DNA of 64,000 nt from Drechslerella dactyloides (taxonomy: Eukaryota > Ascomycota > Orbiliomycetes > Orbiliales > Orbiliaceae): contig JAGTWJ010000002.1 in assembly GCA_020064725.1 (NCBI GenBank), positions 1,116,001-1,180,000 of the forward strand. The letters are read 5' to 3'. Under the pieces are notes generated by a model that worked only from the letters and a program-made list of their open reading frames with translations, did not search any database and was not told the DNA's origin. Shown piece after piece: positions 33,201 through 45,011 of this stretch (positions are counted from its first letter, which is position 1; each line of letters starts with the position of its first letter). Both the position numbers and the translations under genes were made by a program.

Positions 33201-35088
33201 CAGGATGGGTGAGTGCAGGGAGAATTTCGCTCGCATAATCCGACAATGTCTTCGCTTGCGTAGACCGCATATTTATATATAGGAAGCGATGGCGCTCTTA
33301 GTATATTGATATGTCTAAGCATAAAAGAAGGATTAAGAAGAAGGAGTAGACATATTCCAGCTGGAAATCGATCCCCACCATGTCTGGTAAGATACCTTTC
33401 AACAATCATTAATCAGGATAGACATCAGCAGGAATTTTCATTGTCAAGCTGAATGTTCGAATATCCGGTTATTTGCACTATTTTGCCGCGTGCTCAGAAT
33501 ATCGTTGAAATTCGTAGAGCATAGGTAATAATGTTGACGGCTGCCATGAGACTTTCGGTTACAACGGTGGAAACAGCTTCCGCAGCGATGCGTCCTGCGA
33601 TATTTCATGTTGTGGCTCCATGATGATTAATATTCCAAAATTTTGAACCCCATACGGCGGTTCTTCATGAATCAGGTAGATATATCCTACTAGACTTTCT
33701 CGGTTCGACGACCGCTTCCATGTGGGTTAACGAACGCTATTCATCCAGGCGTATAGCCGTATGTTATATATATGACCATGCGTCTCGGTTTAAGGTCGCT
33801 TTGAGAGTTTTGGCAAATATTGAGAGCGTGCAGCAGTTCCGCCATCTTTTGAGACAGACCTGCTGATAGGTCTATACAGCGATCCAGAGAAGTCACTGTT
33901 TGTAGGATGATGATTAGTGGTCTAGGTCCATATTGCATAACAAGGTCGTCGCAAAGTACGGTTGGACCTGGCGCTAGAAGAAATATGCAGAAATGGAACC
34001 CCATGGAGCGGGTGGAAAGTCATTCTGTAACAGAGAAGCTCGATATTCAGCGCCACTTAGAGGGCTCCGGATGATTTTGGAAAGATCGCATGGTTGACTG
34101 GAAAGGCCTAAAGGGGAGGAGATTATGTGATGGAAGGTCGCATGTGACGGAGCTCATGGAGAGAAGAATGCACAAACGGTTAAATTTTATATCAAAAAAC
34201 AAGAGAAAAACCACAGCTTTCTAGCACGTTCAACATGTCACCAGAGAGCTTTTATCATCAGTTATAGAGATCGTAATAGCTCTGCTGTCCATACTGGATC
34301 TTAGTATCCCTCAAGCTTTGCTGAATCCCAAACGCCATCTCAATATCAACTGCACGCTCTACAACGATAGATGACATCTGAAGAATCATAGCACATCGCG
34401 ATATCGCCCACACAATTAAAAAATTCCACTTCGCCACCAAATATGCAAATAGACTGCTCGAAGGCTATACAGGGCGAACATACGACCAGTGCCATATCCC
34501 AACAAGTACAGTCTTTAAACCCCAGCGGACAAGCTACCATGTGCCCCACGCAAGTGGCATCCTAGGCAGCAGCGCCAATATCTTCCACACGGGACAGACG
34601 AACTAGCTCGCTCCACATCTCCAGCCGACCTCCTCGCAGCCGGGACGACGCCGTGCCGAAACTACTTACATATCATGATGCAATATCGGAGTCGGAATAT
34701 GCCGTGGCCTGTTCCGCGAATATGCGTGAGCACTTCATGATAGCCGAATTATCGGCTCTGCCGTCCCGAGGACCCTCCCAAGCTTGATCATTCGGACCAG
34801 CCGGTGGTGCCGGAGTTTAAAAGTTTAGGAGCTCGTCCGAAACTGAGCGTGTAGCCCATGAGGCCACGAGAATAGATAGCACGACACGCAGAAACAGCAA
34901 TTCTATTATCAAGGCACCGCCATTTCGATAACGTAACATATTAGCAATGATGCAATAGAGCCAATCAACCAATCAACCCACGCTTTTCCCACAATCCAGC
35001 AAAGTAACAAGTAGTCCACCTCATCCATCTACCATCCATCCACCCATCCTCCACGCCGCTACAGTCATGTAAACGGAAGCGTAGCTCG
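30259..35088. other. Gene-poor stretch of about 4.8 kb
   Basis: No multi-exon model or known domain was found. Stops are dense in all frames, and base composition drifts between AT-rich parts and a GC-rich island (31340-31480). Short frames at 31306-31578 (plus) and 34258-34549 (minus, two overlapping frames) are the longest but lack support. No terminal repeats, transposase or reverse transcriptase motifs were seen by eye. Confidence 0.35.
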
Positions 35089-37041
35089 TCACTTAGACCC
35101 CTTCGGCCCGATTATCTGCCTCCGGGCTCCAAAAGCAACCTGCTCCGTCCCCTGGTTCGCGCCACCCAGATATCTAGACAATCATCAGCATCACGCCATC
35201 AGCCACATTGTAGATAGTTCTACTCACCCGTACTGGTGGATATCCCAGGGCATCTCGCTGCCATCCTTCAGCTCCTTGTCCGTCATCACTTTGCGGTCTT
35301 CAGCCAGCTGCTCTTGATTCCGCTCCCACTCCTTCTGCCGCTGCCGCTCCAGCTCCATCTCACGCTGGACGATGCTCATCGTCCCGCCGCCGGCTGCCTT
35401 GCCTACCGACCCGCCGCCGCCACGGGCACCCTTGAACCCCCACCGCGTGCTAGCGAGCGGCGAGGTGGTGGTCGCGGGGGCGGCATTTCTGGGTGGTGTC
35501 GGCGGCGGGGCGGGGCTTGCGGATTTCCGCTCCTCAGCTTCGTCTTCATCCTGCATTTCGCGCTGTCGCTGGGCGGCGCGGGCGCTATGCGTGAAGGCTG
35601 GCTTCGCGGCGGGGGTAGGTTTGGGAGGCACGGGACGGGATTGATTCTCTTGCCATGCGGTGCGGAGGAGGTCGCGCTCGTCGGAGTCGTTGGGCGGGGT
35701 TATTGTCCTCGGTGTGGACTTTTGCGACGGCTGCTGTTTCTCCAGGTATGCGCGTTCGCGTTCGCGGGCTTCCTCGAGCTGGCGCTCTAGTTCTTTTATG
35801 CGGTCGCTTTCCGAGGATGGAGAGACGGCGGCGTGTTCTTGATTTGATGAGCGGAAGAATTGTGCGGCGGTTTCGGTTTCTCTGCGGTCTCGGGATGCGC
35901 GTTCCTCTTGCAGACGTCGCTCGTAGTCCCGTCGTTTGGCATCTTCGGCTTCCCGGAGGGCGTGCGCTTCTTGCCGCAGCCGGGCCTTCTCCCTCTCGGC
36001 GCCGTCTTGAGCTTGTAGTTCGGCATCCCGACGGGCTCGCGCAGTGGCTTCTTCATCCGCCCGCTTCTTCCGCGAGGTTTCTTCTTTGCGTAGCCATAGC
36101 TCTTCTTCCCGTCGCTGCCGTTCCCGCTCCTCTTCGGCTGCTCGGGCGTCTATCTCCTCCTCGTGCTGCTTCCGCCGCTCTTCCTTCTCGCGCAGGCTGG
36201 GGACTTGTGGACCAGTAGTCGTGATTTGCCGCCGCGCGCCGATTACGACACCTTGGGAGCCCTGGGATGCGCCGCCCATGTATCCGTATTGGTGGATGTT
36301 CCATGCTGGAGCGGTTGTGAGCTCGTCGCCAGGTTTCGACCAGGAGGATACGTTTGTCTTCGATGGGATCGGGGGCTTGGCCTTGCCGGTTGCATTGGGG
36401 GTTACGTTGGAGGCCTTCGGGCCGATGGCTGTTGGGAAGGCGGACGGATTTCGCGAGTGGGCGATGCGCGAGAAGGCGCCGATGGTCTGGAGGACTTGCG
36501 CGGGGTCCTGGCCGTGATGTTAGCACATTGCGTCCTTCCCAGCGATTCAGGTCTAAGTAGTCACCTTGAACTCGTAGAGGTCCACCGTGAGGAAGAGATC
36601 GTGCGGCGAGATCTTGAGCACATCCGAACACACCCGCAGGAACATGGCAATATTCTCCATCTGTACGGAACATTTTTGTAAGCTTCTGTCAGCTCCGTGA
36701 CACAACGTCCGCCGGAGTGGTACGCACCTGCACGAATGGCATCTCCGAGTGCTTCAACTTGGTGCTACCAGGAATCAACTTGTTCGCCAATCTAGTCTCC
36801 TCCCACCGTCAGTCGGGACCACATGCGCTCGTCGCACTCGACGAAAGGTCTGAACGGTAGATGAATATACGCACCTGCACAGCACGGTGCCATCGTGCAA
36901 GCTGTCCATGAGGTCGTCATCGCCCAGCGACTCGCCGAGCACGCTCTCGATCCATGCCTTGGCCTCGTTCGCAGCCTGAGAGGTGTATTTCGACAAGCGC
37001 AGCTTCGCGAGGTCCTTATCCAGGGAAGTGACGGACGCCAT
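35089..37041 (-). CDS. Calponin-homology (transgelin-like) actin-binding protein with coiled coil and calponin repeats
   Basis: Five exons, 37041-36875, 36791-36728, 36660-36565, 36507-35228 and 35173-35089, give 563 residues. The single CH domain spans about residues 15-140 (AANEAKAWIESVLGES, DGTVLCRLANKLIPGSTKLK, PFVQMENIAMFLRVC, VDLYEFKDPAQVLQTIGAF). Two calponin-type repeats are seen, one after the CH domain (WNIHQYGYMGGASQGSQGVV) and one at the C-terminus (WDIHQYGYLGGANQGTEQVA), the latter completed by the last small exon. Between them lies a long Arg/Glu-rich coiled coil and a Pro-rich stretch. Yeast Scp1 and animal transgelin are much shorter (about 200 residues) and bundle actin. The coiled-coil extension is the fungal variation. 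It probably acts at the actin cortex. Confidence 0.88.
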
Positions 37042-37566
37042 GATGGAGGTCCTCGGAACGCGGCGGAGGCGGCGATAGAAAGCGGGCGACGCGGTGTACA
37101 CTATACTCGCGGTATCGGAGTGGAGTGTAAGTAGATGGGAGGTGTCGATGGCTGAACGAGGGGATGGGAGGCGGATGGGAAGAGAAGAGGCGGGGCGGAC
37201 GTTAACATGCTGAACAGCGGCGGGCTTATGCGCCAAGCTGCCCGATCAGCAGGCACCGCTTTCTTTCAGCCGGTGACGTACGCCCGCCACCGACAAGGGA
37301 CATCGCGACGACTTCAATACGAAGCTGAGGACAAGACGCGTAGCGCCGGAGATGCGAGACATGCGGTTGAAATGAGACTGGCTGTGCGGTGTCGTCCTCC
37401 AACAGGACAGGAAGGCACAGCTGGGCGGCGCATTAATTTCATCTCGTCCAAGTCAACCTTCTCGACGCCGTGCAGCAGTCCACGGCACTTAGACCTCTAA
37501 CCATACCAACAGCTGCGATCTGTCCAAGTGTCCCGTCCTGTCTTCTTCATCATCACGGACACGAAC
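37042..37566. other. Shared bidirectional promoter region
   Basis: 525 bp between two divergent start codons, 37041 (calponin-type gene) and 37567 (small membrane protein). No TATA box is evident. Leaders on both sides are CT-rich in the sense direction. Confidence 0.4.
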
Positions 37567-38152
37567 ATGTCGACGGCCGTCTCCAAGAACGCGAGCGACA
37601 AGCTGGAGGCCGAGCGGACGCTCATCGCCATCCGCCGGGTGCGTATACGAAAATCCGATCTCTTCCTCGAACTTGCTCCGATTGAGTATCGATCTGATCT
37701 CAGGCTAATGTGCAAGTGCCCTGCAGGACCTGGAAAGGCTCCACCGCCTAGCGCCGGCCAGCCTGCCCAAGGGCAGCTACCACGCCATCGTCGCCCTGCT
37801 GCCTTCTTCGCAGGACATCCTGGCCGCACCGCCACAGCCGCCCTCCGCCACCGCCTCCGCTTTTGCAACACTGCGCTTCACCCGCCGCGTGTTGGTCTCG
37901 ACCGTCGTTCGGGCCATCTGGCTCACCATCTTTGTGCTGGCCGCCGTCGGAGGGACGACCGTCGGGTTCATGCTGCTCATATATCTGCTCACAAAGATGG
38001 ACTGGAACTTGAACTTCGTGGACGAGGGACGGGCGTGGCGCCAGCATAGCGACGGGTATTACTATTGGGGCATGCCGCAGGAGTCCTACACGTCGACCGT
38101 CCAGGCGACGGTCGTCACGGACGTGCCGGAAATTGATGGCAGAGATATCTAG
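37567..38152 (+). CDS. Small single-pass membrane protein of unknown function
   Basis: Two exons, 37567-37638 and 37727-38152, give 165 residues with a phase-0 intron. The N-terminal half is helical and charged (MSTAVSKNASDKLEAERTLI, DLERLHRLAPASLPKGSYHA). One transmembrane helix spans about residues 86-112 (VRAIWLTIFVLAAVGGTTVG, FMLLIYLLTK), followed by a polar, Tyr/Trp-rich tail (WRQHSDGYYYWGMPQESY). There is no signal peptide. I do not recognise a family. It is divergent from the calponin-type gene with a 525-bp shared promoter, which might point to co-expression. Confidence 0.7.
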
Positions 38153-38389
38153 AGCATTCTTTTCCAAACAAAAGTCTGTGATTTCTCATCCTCTTTCTTT
38201 TTATCTCGGATGGTTCTCTAGATTTCATTCCATATGTGTTCAAATTTGGTGGTCATATCAAGGTGGACAATTTTCAAGTCAACTGGCGGGCTCAAGTTAT
38301 TATCGTTATCCCTTAAATGTTTACTTAAGTATATATTGTATATTGCAAAATTGGATATCGCCTCTTGTATATGTACGCTTCCTTTACTA

Positions 38390-40586
38390 CTATCCTGTGC
38401 CTTCGCGATTTCCTTTGTCCGGCGACGATGTCCGACTCTGGCCCCCATTTCCCGGAAAATTCAAGCCACTCAGCGGGCTCAGACCCAGCTCGTTCAGCTG
38501 TTCGAACTGGAACTGCCGTATCGCCTCTTCAGTCGCCCTCCTATCCCCCGGCGACGACATGGATAGCAGCCTCATTAGGTCAGCGTTCAGGGGCCGGCTC
38601 CCTAAATCCAACCCGGACAGCAGATCGCGAGAGTTCGCTGATTCCGACCTTCCCGACGGCGGACCCTGCAGCAGCTGGCGAATATAATCCGACGATGGCT
38701 GCGAGAAAAGATTCCCCGGCGAGAGATTTCTCTGCGAGTTATCCGCGCTTCGGTCTCCTGCATTTGAAAGACCCAATTGTAAATCGGAGTCGACCGCCGG
38801 CTGTGCTATTACTTGTTCGGCGATATTCTGCTCGATCCGCATGCTTCTGTCTTCAGGCGAAGTCTGGGTCGCCGTTTCCGCAGTCTGTACAACGGGCTGT
38901 ATTCTGAACAGCGGTCGCCCACTCGCAGCATTTGACCCTTGGAATCCAGCGGCATTGGCAAAAGCGCGATCGAATGGCTCGAATATCGAGTCCAAGATGT
39001 CGTTCAAGTTGACTTGCTCTCTTTGGTCATCTCCGTCTTCGAAAGGAAAATCGCTGGGTGCTGGGATATTGTCACAGTCCTGCAGCACCTGCTGGTAGAC
39101 GCTTTCGATTTCGTCCGCCTCCAACTGCTGCTCGATCTGCCGCTGTCGAGCGAGCGATTCGAACGGGAGACTTATGTCTCCTTCCGGTACGATACCTTCG
39201 TTTCCTTGACTAATGGTATCCTCATTCTGCTCCACCTCCAGTCCCTCCTGCTGCTGCCGCTGTTCCTCGAACATCTGTCTGATTTCCGCAAACCGCAACA
39301 GCGCCCACCCAAACGCCACATCGTCACTCGTCGGGTCGTTCGCATACCGGACTATCTCCTCCTCAACCACCGCTGGGTCCAGCACTTCCTGCGAGAGCGG
39401 CTGCCCGAACATCGTCGCAGGTGCCGGGATAATGATCCGGCCCTGCGCGTTCGCCTGCAGGAGATTCCTCATACGCACTTTAACCGGGATGGGGAGGACT
39501 TGCGGCCCTCTAGGGCGCGGACGTCGATTTCGAGTTCGCGTACCTGGCCGCGCATGTGCGTATCCCCGGCGATTGGGATTCGGCGCCGCACCACGCAGCG
39601 ATGAGTCTACGCTTGCTCGTTGGAGGGATTGTGCCTGCTGCATTTCTTCAGGTAGCGAGACCGAGTAGGCGTTCATGTTCTGAAGCACTCGAGCTTCCGT
39701 TCCGTCGATGTGGGCGCGATAGTCCTGCATGCTGCCTGTCTCCGCGACTGCCTCCCTCTGTGCACTGTTCAGATACTCCGCATACCGAGCAGCCTAACAT
39801 ACACATCCGATTAGCCATATTACTCACATCGATGTGAATCCTGGACGAAACGCATGGAGGTACGAGAGAGTATCAACCAACCTTCACATCCGGCCCCCTC
39901 GCCGCGGCCGCGTCAATCCACCTCTGCAACATCTCCTGCATAAACGGCTTCACTTTCGACGGCTCCCCGATGCTCGGATTTTCAGGCACAGTCCCATACC
40001 GCAGCACATACTCAAAAGTATAATCACCCCCCGGTGGCAACGGCGCCGCCCTCACCGTCGCCACAACCCTCCACTCTCCCGTCGCACCGTCCCGCAGGTA
40101 TATCAAATCTTCAAGACTCCCCTCATCATACCCATACACCGGGTCCGCACGCACATCCAGACCGGGTACATCCGAATCGGGCGGCGGCGGCTGCAGCCCG
40201 TACCGGTTGGTATCAAGATTGTACAGTCGGTAACTAGTATACGGTGAGTCCACACCGGTTTCTACCAGATCCACCAAGAACAACCCGTACCGCCGCGAGA
40301 CCGTAACGACAAGCGAGGGTTCGCCACGGCATTGGCCAGTCGGGTCGTGGTAGAAGACGATGCCGGTAGGGTAATGCGTTTGCTTTAAGTTATTGTAGAT
40401 TGCAAAGCCGAGGACTGTCGCACCGCGTTCGGGGATCGGGTAGCAGTCCCACCAGTTTGGGTAGGTGAGGATTCGAGTCGCTGGTGCCGCGCCGTATTGT
40501 GCGAAGGTAAGGTAGAATCCGTAGGCGGTGGACGTGAAGATGCACAGTGGAATTGATATGTGTATTCCCATCATGCCATGTTTCAT
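38390..40586 (-). CDS. Secreted Gln-rich protein, member B of the four-member family
   Basis: Exons 40586-39882 and 39793-38390 give 702 residues. The start at 40586 (MKHGMMGIHISIPLC) yields a signal peptide and an aromatic mature N-terminus (YGFYLTFAQYG). The first 130 residues carry the shared module: a Cys in WWDCYPIPERG, GFAIYNN, then TGIVFYHDPTGQCRG and YGLFLVDLVETG. The next segment is well ordered (VPGLDVRADPVYGYDEGS, TFEYVLRYGTVPEN). The second half is highly Gln/Asp/Ser-rich (EEQRQQQEGLEVEQNED) with repeated SGLDLGS/SGLNFPG-like motifs near the end. The exon junction uses an unusual GTTGGT donor, required to stay in frame. No known domain. Function unknown; probably extracellular or wall-associated. 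Confidence 0.65.
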
Positions 40587-41199
40587 TGACAGCGATATTT
40601 CGATACAGTCGCCTAGTCTTGATGTCAGACGCTCGCCGCTATAAACAGCCCGCGCAATGCAATACACGATAGGATTGCTAGAAGACGCTGTAGCATTAGC
40701 TAGTGCGTTGACGGCATGAGGTTGAAAGCGTGGGTTTTCGCATCTACACAGCCGGATTGGTCCCACGGGATAAATTGAGATGATATGAGCATCAATACCA
40801 TTTAAATAGTACTCTACAACAAAATCTAACAGTTAGTGATGACGCTGATCTATAAGCCTTGAAACGCCGGTGGATCTACGCAGATATTATGATACAGCCC
40901 AAAGCCCGATTGAACGCCAGCATATATGCGCCTTTCATCCAGTAGAAGCGGTAAATGAATGTCAATCATGAGTCGTGTTTCCGCTCGACACTCCCAATCG
41001 AGTGCGGATTCGGCCAAAGAAAGAAAAGTTACTCAACCACCGCGACAGCCATACGTCCGGCAAATACACGCCTGATAATCCCGATCGCAACTGTATACCA
41101 TAAAACATAACACCAGAATTAGCACATCCATAACGCCTGCAAGTTTCCAGTAGACGCACGGCATCTACAGGGCAGGGGAAAAAAATATTTGAACAGCAC
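40587..41199. other. Intergenic between family member B and the DUF3431 gene
   Basis: No independent gene is supported. A minus-strand open frame at 40962-41222 overlaps the 3' end of the DUF3431 gene and may contain an alternative last exon (see findings). Confidence 0.35.
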
Positions 41200-42211
41200 T
41201 TACTGCACGGCTGGCATTCCAAACATGATATGCCAGAAATACTCCAACGTCCGCCCAGGATCCTGCTCGTCCGTCCACAATATCCACTCCCTCGCCGACA
41301 GATAAAACTCCCTCGACCGCTCCCGAATCTTCGCCCGCGACACGGCGAACTGCGCGCAGCAGGCCACGCCTACGCTTTCGGGAAACGACGTGTTGCCGTA
41401 TAAATGTTCCCATAACTTGTTGAAGCCGCGTTCGATGCTGTCGGGTTTGAAGTCCGTGTTGGTCGGATGGAGTTCAGGTGGCTTGCAGCCAGGTGCGCCG
41501 TTACACCGGAGGTTGACGTAGCCGTTGTTTTGGACGTTGTCAAGCTTGAGGCGGTTCAGCATGTTGACGATCGAGTAGTCTTGTTGTTGGAACTCGTTGT
41601 GCCATGCCCTAGCCATTCCGACAGTCATTCGTCAGTTGAAGCAGTAAGATTGTCGTAAAAAAAATGGTGGAGGCCTTACTGTGGGTACCCTTTTTCGTGG
41701 GCGTGGATGAAGACGTTGACGTCGGATAGGTCGTCGTAGTAGTCGATGAGGTAGCTGAGGTATGACATTGCCTCTCTGCCCTTGTTGACCGGGACGGGGA
41801 GATAATCGATGGGTTCCGGCTCGTCCATGGCGTATATTATCGGCCGCCAGCTACGCGATATATCTGTCAGCTTGATTCAGGTCATAGGAGAAAATCGATG
41901 GATGGCACGCACTCGGGTAGCTTTTTGTTCACCCAGTTGGTATCCTCCTTTTTCATCTTTCCGAGAATCACGCTCTTTCTCAATTGTGACGTCTCTGTTG
42001 AATTCTGAGAGGCGGCAGGCTCGAATATCTGTTCATCGCTCGGAGCAGTAGCTTGCGAATCGCCTTTGCGCCCTTTCCACAGCTTGACGCCTTCCATCGC
42101 GGCAGGGATAAAGAAGGAGCCCTTGCTGAGGCTGTAAAGCCATAAAAGCGTCATGGCAAGTGATGCAATCATCACGATTTTCGTCCCACTAGGCCGCGTT
42201 GAACACAGCAT
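41200..42211 (-). CDS. DUF3431 family type II membrane protein
   Basis: Exons 42211-41913, 41850-41680 and 41608-41200 give 292 residues. One N-terminal membrane anchor (IVMIASLAMTLLWLYSLSKG) is followed by a Ser/Thr/Gln stalk and the DUF3431 domain. Family hallmarks are KKEDTNWVNKKLPDWRPIIY, VPVNKGREAMSYLSYLIDYY, FIHAHEKGYPQAWHNEF across the splice, NGYVNLRCNGAPGC, and ESVGVACCAQFAVSR. The family is common in fungi and has no proven biochemical role; the HAHE and NKGREA motifs and topology recall Golgi glycosyltransferase-like proteins, an inference only. The stop codon TAA at 41202-41200 lies inside a perfect splice donor (CA, GTAAGTG), so a longer C-terminus from an extra exon is possible. 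It sits inside the secreted-protein block on the same strand. Confidence 0.88.
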
Positions 42212-43238
42212 TGCTGGTAGTCGTTTATTGCCGTCCGGGGGGAAATTCGAGAATCTATGCAGCTAAGCAAAGCTGCCGGTAAGTCTTCTTCCTCAAAGAG
42301 ATAGCTGGGTGGCTGATCAATAGGGAAAGTATTAGGTTCGATCGATTGATCTCCTGAGAAGGCGGCTTTGGTAACGTTCCTCGTGTCCTTGTAGCCTCAA
42401 TCCAGTTATGTCATTCTTTGGTGGTTGTATCGCGGCATTCCTGCGTAGTCATAGTTCGGCGGGCCGCGCTGGTGTTGCGGCTCGAGCTCGTGCTCAGAGG
42501 TAAGAGAGCGAGATCACAATGTTAAGGCGGGAAGCTTAAATTTGAACGCGGGTGCCAGTGCCCTGATCGCGATTGAGACGGTTCGATTGCCAGCCAAAAT
42601 TTAAATCCGTTGTTCGAATGTTCGATGCCGCGGAAAGTCTCAATGTATGGATCTCCAGATCTCCAATAGACAACAGCGAAGCTCGAGTCATTGCGCAGCC
42701 ACATTGACGGCCAGGGCTCACAGCGCGAAACTCGCAGCGCAACCCTCAGATGCAAGAGGCGGCTTCGTTTCGCAATTATCCCTCTGTAGTTATTACGTCA
42801 ATATACGCACCTCTCTACACCAGAGTATTATTTTTCTCACCTATTTGGCTTCGTTTGTCTACGTATCTATCCCAGACGACGAGCGGCCGTCACCTATCGA
42901 AAGTGGCCCGCCCTCACATATGCAACAAATTCTAAATGCGGCACCCCTGCTGCCTGTACTACATTAAAACGGGCAGGGATCTGGCCCAACGCAACTCGAC
43001 ACCACACTCACAAAAGCTTCATGGAATAGAATCCGAGTCAGCCGATTGAATAAGTACTTGCTTAGGTAATATATGATTAATGTAAAGGATGGCGGACGAA
43101 CTACGGTAGAAGTTATCTGAATTTATTATTACACGCTTACACGATCTAGCAGCCATTGATCTTGAAGTACCTAAGTCAGATTGCACAGCTACTGTATCAA
43201 TCTAGCTCAATGATTATAATACAACAATCAGCCGGAAA
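42212..43238. other. Intergenic
   Basis: Promoter of the DUF3431 gene and 3' region of the next minus-strand gene. A few short frames (42522-42755, 42647-42967) without support. Confidence 0.35.
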
Positions 43239-45011
43239 TCATGCGTTCTCCGGGCTTTCGCCTCCATTTCGGGCCCAATTTTCATTGATATACCGCCCAA
43301 ATTCATCACCCGGATCCTCCTCACCTTGCGGAAAGTCATCAACCAGCCAGAATGGGACGTCGAGAGGCTGAAACACCTCTTCGGACATGAGATCAAAAGG
43401 CGCCACAGCCTCCGACTCTTGTATGGTATTTTCAGTCGGCTGATCTAGAACTTGAGGCTCACCCAGCTGTCCAATACCCTCTTGCCCTTCGTCCGCCTGT
43501 GGCCCAAGAGATAAAAATTCTTCAAAACTAGTCAAGTCATCCAGCAACACAGGCTGTTCAGCAACCGGCTGCTCAATCACGGGCTCGTTGTAAACAAACT
43601 CATTCTCTTTGCTCAGAGTATAGTCATCAATTACAATAGGGTCATTGACACCTGTTCGAGAAAGCGTAGACTGTTGAGGTCCAAAGTTGAAACGCGCATT
43701 CTGGACAATCTGCTGGGACGCCACATCGAACAGCGCATCCATAGCCCCTCTCTGTAGATACGGCGCCAATATTGGATTTGTAAGGACACTGAAGTCCTCC
43801 CATGGCTGTTTACTCTGAGGCAGCTCCAGCTTGGGGATATTCTTCGGCACCGGGATCGGTATCGGCAAGTGCTTGGGTTGGGTTTTCTTCTCTTTTTGCG
43901 GTTGGACTCTTTGAGCCCCTCTCGCCTTTGCCCTTGCCTGCTCCCTCTCGTGGAGTACCTCAAGTGAGGTCTTGGAGCCACCGGAGTAGCGGGCCACCAT
44001 CCGCTCCAGCTCCTCTTTATCCTCCTGAGTTAGCACCCGTGGCTCGGGGACTGGCGAATCCCAGACGGCGCCAGGCTCGACAAAAGTCTGCGTCTTCAGC
44101 CGCTTTTGAATAGGCAGCTCGTAATCGCCGAATTCTCCCCCCTCAAAATCAAAATCAGGAATGGGGTAAGTATTCGCCTTATCGAGAGAAGTGACGTCGT
44201 TGCCTATATCGGGCACACCCCCGCTCGCTGGTAGGAGCTCGCACGACTGCATTCTCGGCCGCACTATCATTGGATGAATATCGCTAGTTGTCACCAGGTC
44301 CTCCTGGCCAGGCTGCCACGGCACCTCTGTCGCATCGATGCCGAGCAATCGATTCGCTGCAACTGGATCCTTACGCAGGTCGTGGAACGCAGTCTGCAGG
44401 TCGACTATAGCCCGCTTATACTCCGCCCACGACTCGTCCTTCCCGGACGATAAATCGTATTGATCATTCCAAGGTGGTATCACAATGCTGCCATAGCAGT
44501 AGCTCGACTTTGTCGGGTTGCCTGGCACCTGCGGCACGTATATCGTTCCTGGACGCATCTTCTTCAGCTGGGCTAACACCGCAATCCCGTAGTGGTCCAC
44601 GCGGGCGAGGTCGATGGCTCGGAAACTGCGGAGATTATCGGGGATGTAGGCGCCGGAGAGGTCGATGTATTGGGAGGCGTAGGGGTCGTCGTAGAGTCGA
44701 GCTAGCGTTGACACTCCTGAAGGCGCGCACTTAGTGCTAGTGAAGAACGCCAAGGCTCGTACTGGATAAGATCCGTTCCAATTAACGATTCCCATCCGTT
44801 CAAACGTTCTGTAGCCAGCTTGTTCACCCTTTCCACGGCACCCGTCCCCTTCAATACTCCCAGAATGTAGCTTGGAATTGGGACTAGCTCCCAGGGTAGT
44901 ATAGCCGTATCCATCGCTGAGATTGATGTTGGAGAGGAGCAGGACGGTGCAGAAGGAGACGTATGCTATGAAGGATGTTTTGAGTATCCTAGGTGTAGGT
45001 AGCCATTCCAT
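43239..45011 (-). CDS. Secreted protein, member C of the four-member family
   Basis: Single exon, 590 residues. The N-terminus (MEWLPTPRILKTSFIAYVSF) has a long hydrophobic stretch acting as signal peptide or anchor, with an aromatic mature end (YGYTTLGASP). The shared module is clear at about residues 50-140: GDGCRGKG, FERMGIVNW, PVRALAFFTSTKCAPS, RLYDDPYASQYIDLSG and LRSFRAIDLARVDHYG. A second domain of about 90 residues carries GTIYVPQVPGNPTKSS and a Tyr/Trp segment. The remainder is acidic, Gln/Pro/Glu-rich and repetitive (IEQPVAEQPVLLDDL), with a basic patch QPQKEKKTQPKHLPIPIPVP. No known domain. It lies 364 bp downstream of member D on the same strand, suggesting a tandem duplicate. Confidence 0.68.
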   Translation of the reverse strand: MEWLPTPRILKTSFIAYVSFCTVLLLSNINLSDGYGYTTLGASPNSKLHSGSIEGDGCRGKGEQAGYRTFERMGIVNWNGSYPVRALAFFTSTKCAPSGVSTLARLYDDPYASQYIDLSGAYIPDNLRSFRAIDLARVDHYGIAVLAQLKKMRPGTIYVPQVPGNPTKSSYCYGSIVIPPWNDQYDLSSGKDESWAEYKRAIVDLQTAFHDLRKDPVAANRLLGIDATEVPWQPGQEDLVTTSDIHPMIVRPRMQSCELLPASGGVPDIGNDVTSLDKANTYPIPDFDFEGGEFGDYELPIQKRLKTQTFVEPGAVWDSPVPEPRVLTQEDKEELERMVARYSGGSKTSLEVLHEREQARAKARGAQRVQPQKEKKTQPKHLPIPIPVPKNIPKLELPQSKQPWEDFSVLTNPILAPYLQRGAMDALFDVASQQIVQNARFNFGPQQSTLSRTGVNDPIVIDDYTLSKENEFVYNEPVIEQPVAEQPVLLDDLTSFEEFLSLGPQADEGQEGIGQLGEPQVLDQPTENTIQESEAVAPFDLMSEEVFQPLDVPFWLVDDFPQGEEDPGDEFGRYINENWARNGGESPENA

